Part shown: one piece after another, positions 49,780-62,893 of the stretch | Layout of the letters: every line of letters begins with the position of its first letter | How positions within the stretch are numbered: position 1 is the stretch's first letter | Assembly (NCBI GenBank): GCA_022393335.1 | Contig: JAJEKB010021034.1 | Span: forward strand, 652 to 64,651 | Direction: 5' to 3' | From: Macrotrachela quadricornifera | Taxonomy: Eukaryota > Rotifera > Eurotatoria > Philodinida > Philodinidae | Length of the DNA stretch: 64,000 nt | Notes under the pieces: model-generated | Told to the model about the DNA's origin: nothing | Database searches by the model: none | What the model saw: the letters and a program-made list of their open reading frames with translations, nothing else | Position numbers and translations under genes: made by a program

Positions 49780-52418
49780 AGGAGGAGGGAAAAAACGTGA
49801 GTAAATGTTGCTCCCGGCATAAAAAAGAAAGAGCTAGGATGAGCGCTATGCTTGTTATTAAGAATAAGAAGGCGGATCATTTTATAGTAGATATAGTAAG
49901 AGAAGAATAATTGCATCACAATATCAATAAGCAGTCGACCAGAAAATGAACGGAACAAAGACGAACGTTCAGCTCAATTTTTTTCTTATTTTCCTAAAAA
50001 AAAAAGATAAATTGTCCTTCATCATATATACATATTTATGACAGATAAGAACAAGAAAATGATAGAAGGTTCACAATAGAAAAGATGCAGGCATCAACCT
50101 TTGGTCTGCCTCATATCGAATTGTTATCTTGCATTTCCACTAAGGAAACAGATGGGTACAAAGTTAATTGTGCCAATAAATAACACTACAAAGAAGTCGA
50201 GATCAAGGAGAATAAGAAAGAAAAAAAAGTGGAATATGTGCTTTATAATATCTCTCATTCATATTGCATCTGTGTCTATATATATATATATGTTGACGAC
50301 TATCATCATCACGAATACTATGTATATATTGAGGTCAATCAGCTCAACTTGATATAGTTTCTCTTCTATTTATACATAAAAATTTCTCTCACTCTGATCC
50401 ACATATGTATAAATATATATATGTATTCCCAAAAATAAGAAACAGCTCTTTCTTACATAAACAGTAACAATGTCAACAAGCAAATATTTAGAGTTTTGTC
50501 GATTTGACAGGAAAAAAGACTAGACAAATCGTAATCATCAAAGATTATTATTCTTATTTATATCTCATAAGAAAAATGTTATTACACTAATTATCGTTAT
50601 TTATCAAAACCAAAAATAGATCGTTATTTCTTATAATAAAATGACGTTGAATATGAATCATGATCATCCTGTTCTTATTCAAGGTTGAATAATGAATCAA
50701 CAGATATTCATATACATGTTATTATATGATGACTATGTTGCGTAGGATTTATTGATTAATTTCAGTTGATGTTATGAATTATTCAACAATTAATTCTAGA
50801 AAAATTTCCTTCTCTCTCTCTAGATACACACACTTCACTTTTTTTTGCAGCTAATTTACCTCTATTATATTAATCAAAACAGTACAAGTACTTCAGAAAA
50901 AAAGAAGATTAATGTGAATTTATAAAGATAAATTTTCTAGACATTTAGTTTTTATTATTATAGAAATGTATTACTAATATATCATTCTATGACATCAAAA
51001 TTAACAACTTACTGTTCATTTTGTTTTTAAAATAATATCTATTATAAATAATAAAATTCAAAAAGTCTTATCGTTTACTGCATATAACTGGTTAGAATTT
51101 ACTAATAATATGAAGTATATAAACTGAAATGATAAAGACATTTTCAATCATCTTTGATCGTCAATTGGTAATATATATATATATATGTGTGTCTGCATTA
51201 TTTGTCTTGTATATAGCTTTATAATAATATTTCATTCCATAAGGCAGCTGATGAAAAAGGAATCGATGGGCATTTTAGTGACCTTCACTCTATCCGATTA
51301 TTGATGAAATCCCAAATGGTATTATTAGTTAAGTCTATAGCCAGAAGATAAACGACAGAACCTTAAGATAATAACATATATGTATATAAATACACACAAG
51401 TACTTGCCTTTATAATAAATGCTTTTTTTTCTTCTATCTATTTAATATTCACTATATAATAAAATATTTCGAATATATATAACTTAATTTTCTTAGATGT
51501 TAAATATAACTATACTAAGTAACTAATATATAGTAAAGATATGGTTCTCTTTTTTTTTTCTTATGGAAAAAAATCTGACGTTGTATAATTCATAAAAAGA
51601 TTGTTTCTATATTGGTTCATTTAATTCAAATACAATGATGAACTTATAATGTTTGCATGACGTCAATCAATTTTTCTATTGAACTGGAAATTGATCATGA
51701 TTTATTATTGAATATAATCTAATCAATATAGAGAGTAGAGAGCTATGACCCAATATAGAATTCCGTTAGCCTTCATTTCAGTAAGACATATGAGTTTCAT
51801 ATATTTTCTATCTTGTCTTCTCTTATTACATCATATTTTCCGGATTTATTTAATCAAATATTTCTCTTTCAATCATTTCTAACATTAACGAAAGCAAATA
51901 TGAATAAAAAAAAAACTCAAATAAGATTTTCATTTATCTAATAAAAGATATGAATATAATTTTTCTTAATTATTTTATGAATACTAGAATTTTTTTTTTT
52001 TTTTTTTTATTGACACAGTTCTTTCGTGTATCTTTGTTGTTTGTTAACAACACAAATAGATACAAGTTTTCCTCTTTTCGAAATACGACACACATACACG
52101 AAGAACAGAAACATACATAACCACAGCTGGATGAGAGACAAGCACAGAGAAGAAAAAAAAAGAAAGAAAGTGAAATAGAGAAGAAAAAGAAAAAAAAAAA
52201 AGTACACAACAATGATGTAGACAAACACAAGAAAGAGGAAACGTCTATCTCACAACCACAAAACTGACCCGCTGACGGTACGCCAGTCAAACATCAGTAG
52301 AGATAGAAAGAGAGACGTTGAACGTCACATACCAAAAAAAAAAAAAAGAAAATTTGACCAAAAAAGAAAAAAATGTAGTCAATATGTGTGTGTATACGGA
52401 TTTGAATATTTTTTCTTT
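49184..52418. other. Intergenic stretch with microsatellites
   Basis: About 3.2 kb, the upstream region of ANKFN1 exon 1a. It holds a (GA)n run at about 49744-49776, (TA)n runs at 50276 and 51173, and a poly-T run near 51989. ORFs over these tracts are low-complexity artefacts. No gene supported. Confidence 0.5.
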
Positions 52419-53114
52419 TTACTCTCGAGATGCATCATCACCTTCATCATCATCGTCATCACCGACTTCTTTCGATTCATCATCATCATCGCCAGCACCT
52501 GCTTCACTAACACCTATTTATATAATAAAAAATAAAATACGTTTTTCTTTTCTTAATTTATATATATATATATATTGATTTTTTACCTTCTTCACTATCT
52601 CCTTCACTACCTTCACCTTCTTTAAAATCTCAAATAAAAAAAACCAATAAATTATTTTTTATATAATATTATTTAATTTACCATCATCTTCAGAATTTTC
52701 TTCATCATCATCATAATCTCCACTTTCATCTAGATCACCTAAAATAAATAGTTTATTTTATGAAAAAAAAATTTTTCTATTCTTACCACTGGCACCAGCA
52801 TCAGTTGAACTTGGTTTACCATTTCGTTTTTTAACATCTACACTATTTGAATCTTCATCATTCGTATCTCCTCGTGATTCATCATCATCATTATTAGTTG
52901 CTCGATTTTTCGTTGTTGATGATGCTGCTTTCACTGGTGTTGCTTTCTTTTTTGTACCTGTTGTTGTTTCAGCACCTCCATTAGATTCATCATCATCATC
53001 ATGAGTTCGCTAAAATTAATCAAATAATAATAATAATAAAAATAAAAATCTATATTTAAATACAAATAAATAAAAACTTACCTTTTTGCCTTTGATTTCA
53101 GTTTCTGTCGACAT
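52419..53114 (-). CDS. Very acidic prothymosin-like nuclear protein, 146 aa
   Basis: Five exons on the minus strand: 53114-53082, 53009-52787, 52738-52682, 52619-52587 and 52513-52419. Phases are 0, 1, 1, 1 and the total is 441 nt. The protein starts MSTETEIKGKKRTHDDDDES, has basic patches TKKKATPVKA and VKKRNGK (possible nuclear signals), then an almost unbroken Asp/Glu/Gly/Ser tail ending DDASRE. The composition resembles prothymosin/parathymosin or a histone-chaperone acidic tail. No folded domain is visible. Orthology cannot be settled because acidic tails evolve freely. A TATATATATA run near 53200 may be the promoter. The short phase-1 exons add or remove acidic units cleanly, so alternative splicing would be tolerated. 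Confidence 0.75.
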
Positions 53115-56100
53115 TTTTCTTTTCTTTTAGATTAATCTATTCGATAGGAAGAAGAAGAAAAGAGGAACACAAAAAAAAAAGAGGAAAGATGAAGGATAAT
53201 ATATATATATATATAACGACTAGTTAAATAACAAGTTATGACAATCTAAAATAATAATAAAAAACGAAATAAAATATTTTCAGTTATATACTTAATAGTT
53301 TCGTTATATTTCGTTTTAATAAGTTATATGTAACCGAGTGCATCTTTGAATCGAGAATGAATGAATAAATACGTCAAACAAAGAACGATTTTTCTTTTTC
53401 GTTCAAATTTTTCTTATTGGTCCGACGGCATACTAGACAAACTATTAAACGGCCTCCATATTGATTTATTTTATTTAAATTTTCATTTAAAAATATTTTT
53501 AAAAACTTAATCAAAATCTTTTTCTTCTAGATTAATTTTCATTATGATTATTATAAGTTCTTATAGAGGCATTTGAACAAATAATAAAATATTGTTAACA
53601 AATCATTGAATTTATTATTTTAATAATAATCAAATGAAATTTATCTTTTATTTTAAAAAGAAGATTAAAAAAATTTTCTTGTATGCTTTTTTCTTTTTGC
53701 TACGAATTCAAAATTATGAATATAATGACATCTATCGCAACAGATGACAGACATTCATTGATTTCGGAATTGGCATGATACAAAAAAATTCATTAGAAAC
53801 AATCGATTAGATTATTTTAAATATTTCCATACAATGATAGCGTGATTAATAGTGAAGCTAAAGACATCTCAATGTAAATTAACTTATTTAGATGCTTTCT
53901 CGAAATGAAGAAAAGTTTAAAACTTAACATAAAAAATTTCTCTGGGGAGCATTTAAGGATCCTATGGTAGACAACGACAGAATGTTAGCGACTGCTTCTA
54001 CTAACAGTCAACTAGAGTAATTGAAGCAGAACCTAATTATTTAAAAAAAATATTTGTAACAATCTTGTACCGCACGCTGTACTCTATCAGAAAATGTACA
54101 TATATTCTGATTTGATAGAAGGAAATGGAGGCTATTTGAAAATCCGATCAAATCTGAAATGAATGCGTTGCTATATAGGGTCTTTAATTTATTTTAAATC
54201 ATAACCATAAAAGCATTTTAATGGACACTATGATACTTTCACTAATTTTTGATGAGCTATCAAATGGTAGGCTTGGTTTTCGTTTATCGCCTTTTACTGA
54301 TGAAAACAATGGTAACCCATTTACGCTATCTATTCATTACTATATTTTAAATTTTAAGTTTTATGTTTGATAAGATCGATTACTTCGATAGCACAAAGTT
54401 CACAATTTATTTATCAAAATTGCTAGCTTTCAGGGATGCTAATAAACTGTTTATTTGCTTTAGGATAGCTTGGCACATGCCTCGATCTCTCCTCTCGGTA
54501 TAGCATATTGAGTCTAAAACTTTTGAACCTCAATCTGAATCTGAATTATTATCTGCATATAATAGTTGTTTCAAAAGTGCGAGGTGCTTTTCTTGATTAT
54601 TTGTATTTGTTAACAAGCATAGGCTACATGTTTTCTAGAGAATATCCACATCGCTATCATAAAAATTCGACTATAAGCGACTTTTACTTTGTAAGAAAGT
54701 ACCTGTTAGATTGGTCAGGAGTCAGAACTTGTACTTGATGAAGAAAAAATTTCCAAATACAGATCTGAAACCGATGAAGAGAAATGTTTCTGACCCGAAG
54801 TCGAACCTAGTCACGTGTGGCAAGAGTTCAAAATCTATTCCATAATCTTTGCCCCAGTTAGTCCAAAATTGTAAGGTAGATCTGTTGTTTTATCTATCAG
54901 AGTCTGTTAGGATTCATCCAATCATCTGATACTCTCAGTAATGATAAATGTAGATTACATGTGTGAGCGTGTTACTACAGTGTTTTATCTGTATTTTAAG
55001 AATAATGCAATATTTGTTAGAACGTCTTTTTCTATTATATGGTTTCTAAATCTTTACTACAAATTTGCTCTCAATCATATGTTTCTACAACGTAAACGTT
55101 CAGAGAAATTTCGATATTTCTAGCATGGTTATAAAAAGAAAGGAGTATTTATGTGATTCTGTTATCGACATGTATTTTTCTTATAAAACTTATAGGTGTT
55201 GAAGAACTTCGAAACGAACAAGCAGTTAGATAATTGAATGAGCTTCTGTAACAGAACAAACTAAGCAGTATCAGATGCCGAATGAGTCGTTTCTGGCAAA
55301 AAACGTCGCTCAAAAGGATCATATATAAGATTAGTATGCGTCATACCATAGCCATTTTTTATCCGTTGACATATTGTCACTGTTGAAGAATATCAAACGT
55401 TGGAATAGGCCGCTTAATTATAATCTCACCCACACCCTCAAGATGACTTATCATTACTTTGGTTGAAATCAATAAGCTGTATTAGATGATGAAATGGCTA
55501 TGGACATTTCACGCGGATAGTGGCGAGTTTGGATCTCGCTTCTGTTACGATTATTCATGTTTCGAAATAACTGATCTCAAATTCGATCCTGTTCAAACCT
55601 AGCAGTCCGAGTAATATTTCTAGCCCGCATATTAAGCGTCTGGGATTAAAAGCAATAATAGCTATTCGATGTAGTGACGTATGAATAATTACTCACTATC
55701 GTTTAATAGGTAGTGGTAAAATAACTCGAATAGCGAAAGAATCTGGCGGTGCACATAGTTTTAGATTGAGTTTATGAGGTGGGATATTTTGCCAATATAG
55801 AAACTCTAAGTAGCAAGTTAATTATTTATTTTAAATGTCGATTTATCTGATTTCTATTTTACAGGATAACTGTGGAGAGATTATCTAATCATCTAGAGCT
55901 GATGATTTATTTCATAGTGTGAATGAGTTTGTTGGAAAAACAGTCGTTCCAGAGTCTATGATAACAGATCAAAAAAATCAGGCATTTCTTTGCAAAAAGA
56001 GGTGAAATAGAATATTAATCTCAAAATCAATTTCAGCCTTCTCTGCATTATAATCTGTGGCGTCTAGGAAGATTTTCTTTGTATCAAAATAGTTCTTTTT

Positions 56101-56521
56101 TTTTATAAGTTTCACGCATTGCACTGTCCGTGGGATTCATCCTAGTCGTTTAAGAACATAGTTCATTGAGTGTTTGTTAAATATCAACAACATACATATT
56201 CTTCTTTCTATGCTCAGCATGTATGCTTATGAAAAAGAGAAAATATGATTCATGTGATAGTTTATGAATAACAACTGCAATAATACACCTACTCTATTCT
56301 CGGGTTTCATGTCAAGATATTCTTCAGTTTATCCAATATATTCCGAAAGTTTGATATTTATATCAAGTTTATTATAGATGTGCACAAGACCTTTCAATAT
56401 ATGATCTCAAATAGAAACAAAAATATGGTTTTAGATTGTTTCTATTAATGTATACAATGATATCTAATTATATTTAACAAGAATTCTTGACTTGCATTCT
56501 AGAGTAAATAATTTTTTTTTT
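53115..56521. other. Intergenic and decayed sequence
   Basis: About 3.4 kb. Between about 54470 and 56030 there are scattered protein-like stretches (for example FEPQSESELLSAYNSCFK near 54520, and HSVNEFVGKTVVPESMITDQ near 55915 after a TTTTACAG acceptor) broken by many stops. No family recognised. Confidence 0.4.
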
Positions 56522-57832
56522 CTATTTGGTTGCTATTTGTTCATGATTTAAATGACGTTCATTTTTTATATCAGAATATGTCGTTTTGGTATAAATTGGT
56601 TGTGAATGTTCACCAATATTAGTATTATCCATTGAAACATCTTGTACATATTCAAATGAACATTTTTGACCGATAGCTTTTGTACCCACATTCATATTTG
56701 TTATAACATTAGTTTTTGTCATTATTTCACTACCTAATTGTTGAAATGTATCATCGGTTGAAAGATTTTGAAGTTGTATATTAATAGCATCGATTTTCAT
56801 TGATGCTTGTTGTTGTTCTTCTTTAACAATTTTTGATTTAATAATATTTGCTTGTTCATTTACTGTCATAATTTTCATTTGTGATACTTGCATTATTTGT
56901 TCTCGACATTCTTGAAGTTCTTCTTGTAATTGTAATAATTCTTTTGCTTTAATTTCATCAAGTTGAGAAAGATATTTTTGTAATAATTCATAATAATGTT
57001 CATCTTGTTTCATTTGTTGTTCTTTAGCATACTGTAAAAGAAGTTGTTGTTCTTGTTGAGTTTCATTAATTATTTGAGCTAGTACAGATTCTGTTTCTGT
57101 TGATACTTGTTGTGTTCGACGTTTAATACAATCATCTAATTCTGTATGAATATGATTTAATTTTTTAATTAATTCATCTATTTTTTCTGATGTTGATAAA
57201 TTAATACAAGAATGTGTTTGAGTATTTAATATTGATTCAACATAAGTTGAATCAAGATTAGTAGAATTTTTATTAGTCCATTTTGTATTCATTGTTTCTT
57301 TTTGATGATGTTCGGCTTTACTAAATTCAGCTTTTAATGATTGTTGAAATATTGGTGCTAACTAAAATACAGAAGAAAATTAAAATATTTGTGTATATAA
57401 GACGAAGTATTAGCTGTTGTATAAATACCAATAATTAGAGTCTTTTAACTTAGGATTTAAGAAGAAAAAAAGAATAATCGTATATTTTTGAAGAAACGCT
57501 CAATTTATCTATATTATTGTATCACAATCAAGTGCAAAAATTATTGAATTCTTCATGATTTATTATTATCTATTAAAAAACATAAGTGAAAGAAACTCTG
57601 AACTTACTTTTGCATTATAATCCCATATTGATGAATATTGATCAGTATTTCTTTTTACTCGGAATCGTTCTTCTTGAACAGAAAATGCTGGTAACAGTGC
57701 TTTTGTTGGTAATATCTTATACGATTGTGATATTGTTGAAGGTGTAGAAGAACGTTTTGTTGGTGATATTGATGGCATTTGGATACTCTCATCAAACTGT
57801 TCTACTTTAGTACAGCTCGCACTACTACCCAT
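56522..57832 (-). CDS. Coiled-coil protein with N-myristoylation signal, 354 aa, unknown family
   Basis: Two exons: 57832-57608 (75 codons) and 57361-56522 (280 codons with the stop), phase 0, with a 246-bp intron. The N-terminus MGSSASC fits an N-myristoylation plus palmitoylation signal (Gly2, Ser6, Cys7). A Ser/Pro-rich stretch (PSISPTKRSSTPSTIS) follows, then SSIWDYNAKVLAPIFQQSL. A long Gln/Glu-rich coiled coil runs from roughly residue 140 to 275 (QQEQQLLLQYAKEQQMKQDE, LQLQEELQECREQIMQ). The C-terminal tail has few charged clusters. A membrane-tethered scaffold, possibly ciliary or cortical, is plausible but only inference. I do not recognise an orthologue. Confidence 0.75.
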
Positions 57833-59874
57833 TATTTAATACAATAGGTATTATAGTCTAGAAAAATAAGAATTAATTTATCTTGCATAAATTAAAATAT
57901 TTGCTGATTCTTTTTTTGTATGGATATAGATGCAATTTGTACTCATTAAATCTTTACTAATTGATTTATTATTTATAGATAGATTATATCATATTGACGT
58001 ACTTTGTAAATAAAAACTATTGTAATGTCTAATATATTAATGAGTATGTACCAATGCCGTGCGAGAACATTTTTTTGTGTCTATCTCCCGTAGAAACGGA
58101 AATGATATTAAATCTTTTTTTTATTTTGTTTTCATACAATATTTATGTAATGGCTTTTTATTATTAAGTAATTAGTCAATTCCTACTTCTAATCATAGTT
58201 TTATTTTTAATTTTAAGTCATATTACATTGCAGAAAATGTACTGTCACGAAAACTTAGTTATATGGTAATAATATATTGTCTCCAATGTAAAAAAAAAAT
58301 GAAACAGAAAAAATAGAAAATTCAAAGGTCTCTGCAAACATTAAGCAATATCGTTCTCATAGGAAATTAATATATCTAGAGAGTAATATAAACTAGCAAT
58401 TATTATGAAATATATTTTGTTTTAATATCAATAAGTATTTTGCAATAAAGAACCAAAATTAGAACTAGTTTATATAATATGAATACTATACATCATTTTT
58501 ACGATTATGTATTAACTTACCTTAATGTTAGAAATTTAGAAACAATCAAATACAATAGTATTTATGTTTTACTTGTACTTTAAGATGAATTAAAGAAAAC
58601 AAATGGTTGCCTATGAATAACTATGGAAAAAGAAAAGTATTTTTTATTTACTAACGATATTAATCCTTGCGACTGTCTTTATCGGAAACGCGAGACAATA
58701 AATATAGTAAAAAGAAAGAAATGAGAATAAGCCTTGACAACTAATGTATTGTAGAAATTATGATTATATACCTTCTTGTCTTCTAAAAATCATGTAATTC
58801 TTTTTATTCTCTTTTTTTATTTTTAATAATTCCATAACATATGAGTGAGAACACTATAAATTTGTCCATGTAAAATACAAATTATGAATTATCTATATTC
58901 TCATTTTATTTCATTCAACATAAGTCTATGGTATAAGTTTCATATACAAATATTCTAACACAATAAATATCATTCCTTTCAATCTGATTCACGAAGTATA
59001 TTTTATTCAAAGAAAAGTTTTTCATTTATTTAAATTGCATAATATTACATAGATGAACTTTATCATAATACTTCGTACATTGTTCATTGCCATTATCTCT
59101 TCAAATCATATCATTTTTCAAGAGATTATAATAACCAATAGTAGTACAATATATTAGATTACAGTAAATACAAAATATTTTTTATTATTTATCACACATT
59201 TAATCATTCGATAGTTTTTAGACATATTCAAAATATGATTTAGATCATTATTGAATAACCTCTCTCCTCAAAATAAAAGATCATGCGCGAAACAATGGGT
59301 AAATAATTATTAAAAATTTAACCTCAATAGAGAAGGCCATCGAAAAACTAACGATGTGCGAACACGCAGTATAAGGCCATGGCCTTTTATTCTTGGAAGG
59401 GGGGTATTTAATTGAAGATAACATTGAAATAAATCTCTAAAATTATTATTATTAATTGAACAAAAAAAGAAATGAATAAATCGGTTGATCATATTTATTC
59501 AGTTATTTTTATCTCGCTTAGTTCAAAATACTGATTTGAATACGCATGTGTATATATATATAGAGCTTATTAGAAAAAAGAAAGAAAACAGGAAAAAAAA
59601 AGAAAATGTGAAAAAGAAAATGAACATAGCGAGGAAGTAGCTTCTGCATGTGTGCACACATTAGGCTCGAAAAGAAAAGGTACATATTCACACAAAATAA
59701 TAAAAAAAAAGAAATACGACAACAAAGCGAATGCATGCCTAAACAGCAGAAAATAAATAATAACAAACAGATTATAGGACATCACAACTGATGAAGAGAG
59801 AGAGAGAGAAAAAGAAAAAAAAAAAAACAAAGTAATTCAAGGTTAAGAAAAAAGAAACAAAGAAGAAAAGAACT
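57833..59874. other. Intergenic stretch
   Basis: About 2 kb, very AT-rich. ORFs near 59310-59830 are low-complexity T-rich frames. A (GA)n run lies near 59795. No gene supported. Confidence 0.5.
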
Positions 59875-62800
59875 TTAAGTAGGATCTTGTATTGAAGGAT
59901 TGAATTGAAGATCATTTGAAGTTGAAATTGATGAAGATGAAGACGAAGAAAAAACTGGTGGTAATGGCGAATTTGTATGTGATCGTGAAACGATAGCTGA
60001 TACAACAAGATTATCCTCGGTATTACTGAGCAAATTTTTTTTACGTAATGTACGCAAACGTTCATTCTCACGTTGTAGAACATCGCTGCGTGTACGTTCA
60101 TTTTCTAATTCTTCACGTGCGACGCGAAGCTAAAAAATAAAAATAATCAAATTAAATTAAATTATCATTCAAAAAAAAAAAAATTGAAACATGCATCATT
60201 CATCAATCATTATCAATACAAAAAAAAATTTTTTCTTATCCAACTTTTAAAGGGAAATTCAAACAACAAACGCAAACCAAATAAAATCAAAAACCCATGC
60301 ATGAATTTCTTCACATGCAGGTAAGTTCTACCTGGAAGTGATGAAAAATTATAATTAGAAGGATTCATTATTGACCAACGATCTGGTCGACGTTTATTAC
60401 TTGTTTTTATATCATTGTCATTATATGAACCAGTTGTTGTTGATGAATCTCGTCTTGTCGACCAACGATCACTTGAATAATCACGTGAACTTCGTCGAAC
60501 TACAGATGGTTCACGTGATCTATATGGCGGTGGAATTGTTGAATCTATTTCACGTTCAACAGAAGTAAAACGTGCAATAGATGGAGCACGTCCAGATTTA
60601 TTTGATGATAGAGGAGGTAAAGTTGCTCCTACACCTCCTCCACTCGTTGAGGAATTAATAAGTTGTCGTGATGATGAATTATAATTTCTTCGAACAAATT
60701 CCATTGAATCAATTCGATCTTGTAAACGTTGATTTTCCAATAATGTATCATCATATCGTGATTTTAAATCACGATACTATTAATAAGATGATTTTTATTT
60801 TATTTGTATTTAAAAATGAACTAGAGATGTGCACCGCAACACACAAAGAACGAATTGAAAGCGGCTGCATTCTGATTACATTAATTGTTAAATTTTATTG
60901 TTCAGAATTTTTACAAAACATAATGTTTATAAACTGATGGCAATTTAGCAGTTGAGATACTCATTCTTTATAAGATCATAAAATGAATTTCTATTTTTCT
61001 ACATTATAGGATTCTATTCTTTAAAGGTTTCTTATTTATTAAATTATACAGATATGAAATCTATCTAATGTAGATTGACTTTACGCAAGGTAAGTAAATA
61101 TATACATATAATTAAATATTTTTTTCGTGATATTTTAAAATTTGCCATTATTAATTGGCATGGTAATCGAGTATGAAACAAATGCGCCGCCTTCATCGTA
61201 TCTTTTAGGTACGGTGCACACCTCTGTAAGGAATAAAAAAAAAAAACTTGTGTTTTGTTTTCACGCATCAAAATTATCTTTGCCATTTAATTGTTGATAA
61301 GAAAGAAAAATCAAAACGAAAATATTTACCTCACGTTGTAATCGTCTTCGTTCTTGTTTAAGATCTTCTTCGATTCGTTCTGCATCATCCGTTTGTTGTT
61401 TATGTCTTTTAAGTTGAGCATCATATCGTTTATTCTAATAAATAAAAAATGATTTTTTTTTGTATTTTTCTAATATAAAAATATTTACTTCTTGTTGTAA
61501 TGATAAATTATCAGCTTCTAAACGTTGTAAACGATTTTTAAGATCAGTTATTTCTTTCATTAATTGTTTTTGTTGTTCAATATCTATTGAATTATTTAAA
61601 TTTGAATTTGTTTCATTTAATTTCGGTATCTGTTTTTCAAATGTACGTAAACGAGATTTTTCTTCATCTAATTCAGATTTTAATTTAACAATTTGTTCAA
61701 ATTGTTCACGTTTTTCATTTAATATTCTTTTTAATTTTTGATCAATTGATCCTTTACCAAGTGAATTAAGTAATGTTAATGTTTCTTGTGAAACAAGACC
61801 AATTGGTAGAACTGATGAAAATTTTTCTTCACTGTTATTTTCATTAGTTTCATCATTAATTAATATTTGCATTCCAGATTCCTAAATTTTATTTTTTAAA
61901 GTAAAAATAATTTTTTTAAAAATAAATCAAATACTTGAATTAATTTTTCTCGACTAGCTAAAATTTCTTTTAATTGATTATGTTCTTGTTGTAAATCATT
62001 TAAAGTTCGTTTTTGAAGATCAAAATCCTTTCAAATAAAAAAAAAAACCATTTATTTATAATTGTAATGTTTTTTTTGTTACTTTGGATTTTTCTTTAAG
62101 TTGTCTTTTAGCTTGATTTAATGTTTCATAATGTTCATCTAATATATCTTTAAATGTATCAACTTGATAACGTAATGCTTGTTTTTCATTATACATGCTT
62201 GAATTTGCAATCATTGCTGCTTTATATTTTGTTTCAAGTTCAGTTAAAAGACGCTGAAGAACAAAAAAAAAAACAATGATTTTTCAAATGAAATTATATA
62301 TCAAAATATATACTCGTAAATCACGTTGTTCAATTGAACGAAGATCTACATCACCATTAAGAAATTTTTGTAATAATGAAGAGTTTGAACTTGTTCCCAT
62401 TGCACTATTATTTGCTCCATCAACACTCATCATACGAGACTAATAAAATCAATTATATGTTTATTTTCTTTTAATTAAGAAAATATAATTATTCTTTACC
62501 CGACTTGAACCCATCGGTGTTGATGGAGTAAGTGGAGTTGATGTTGAATCACCACCATCATCCTAAATAACAGATGAAATACATTATTTTTTTGTTATTA
62601 ATAATTATATATAAAAAATTTTTTGTACATCTCGAGCATTTTTTTCTAATTCTTTATGTCGTAATTGTCGTGCTTCACGATTTTGTTCACGTTGATGTTG
62701 TAAACGAAGTTCGGCCTTGATAGAAATAAAATCTTGATTAATTAAAGAAAAATTAATATATAATACAAACTTCTTTAGCAATAGCATCAAGTGCATGCTC

Positions 62801-62893
62801 TTCACCAAATGGTGCATTATGTTGATCATGAACTTTAGTTGGTGCTGTTACAGCAGCTGATTCTCTATATCGACTCGATGTCGAAGAACTCAT
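59875..62893 (-). CDS. LRRFIP2: LRRFIP-family coiled-coil protein (Flightless-I interacting)
   Basis: Ten exons on the minus strand, all phase 0, about 625 aa: 62893-62771, 62715-62629, 62562-62500, 62439-62314, 62253-62083, 62027-61935, 61881-61489, 61434-61330, 60776-60315 and 60129-59875. Exon 2 has the family signature AELRLQHQREQNREARQLRH. A long coiled coil follows: LLTELETKYKAAMIANSSMY, LRYQVDTFKDILDEHYETL, LKEKSKDFDLQKRT, then LVSQETLTLLNSLGKGSIDQ and DAERIEEDLKQERRRLQRE, all in LRRFIP1/2 order. The C-terminus is Ser/Arg/Pro-rich. Relatives bind Flightless-I and act in Wnt, TLR and actin signalling. The exon 9 donor (CAT|GTGAAG) is chosen because it keeps phase with the last exon; read-through gives an alternative C-terminus stopping at 60213. 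Confidence 0.88.
60822..61226. mobile_element. MITE with hAT-like ends inside an LRRFIP intron, 405 bp
   Basis: The left end TAGAGATGTGCACCG and the inverted right end CAGAGGTGTGCACCG are near-perfect terminal repeats of hAT type (CAGAGGTG..). It sits in the 553-bp intron between exons 8 and 9, where other introns are about 50 bp. The 8-bp flanks (AAATGAAC / TAAGGAAT) match at only 5 positions, so the duplication is eroded or absent. No transposase. Confidence 0.65.

Noticed and set aside
49680..49958. ORFs rich in Ser-Leu or Arg-Glu on opposite strands
   Set aside because: Translation of a (GA)n microsatellite.
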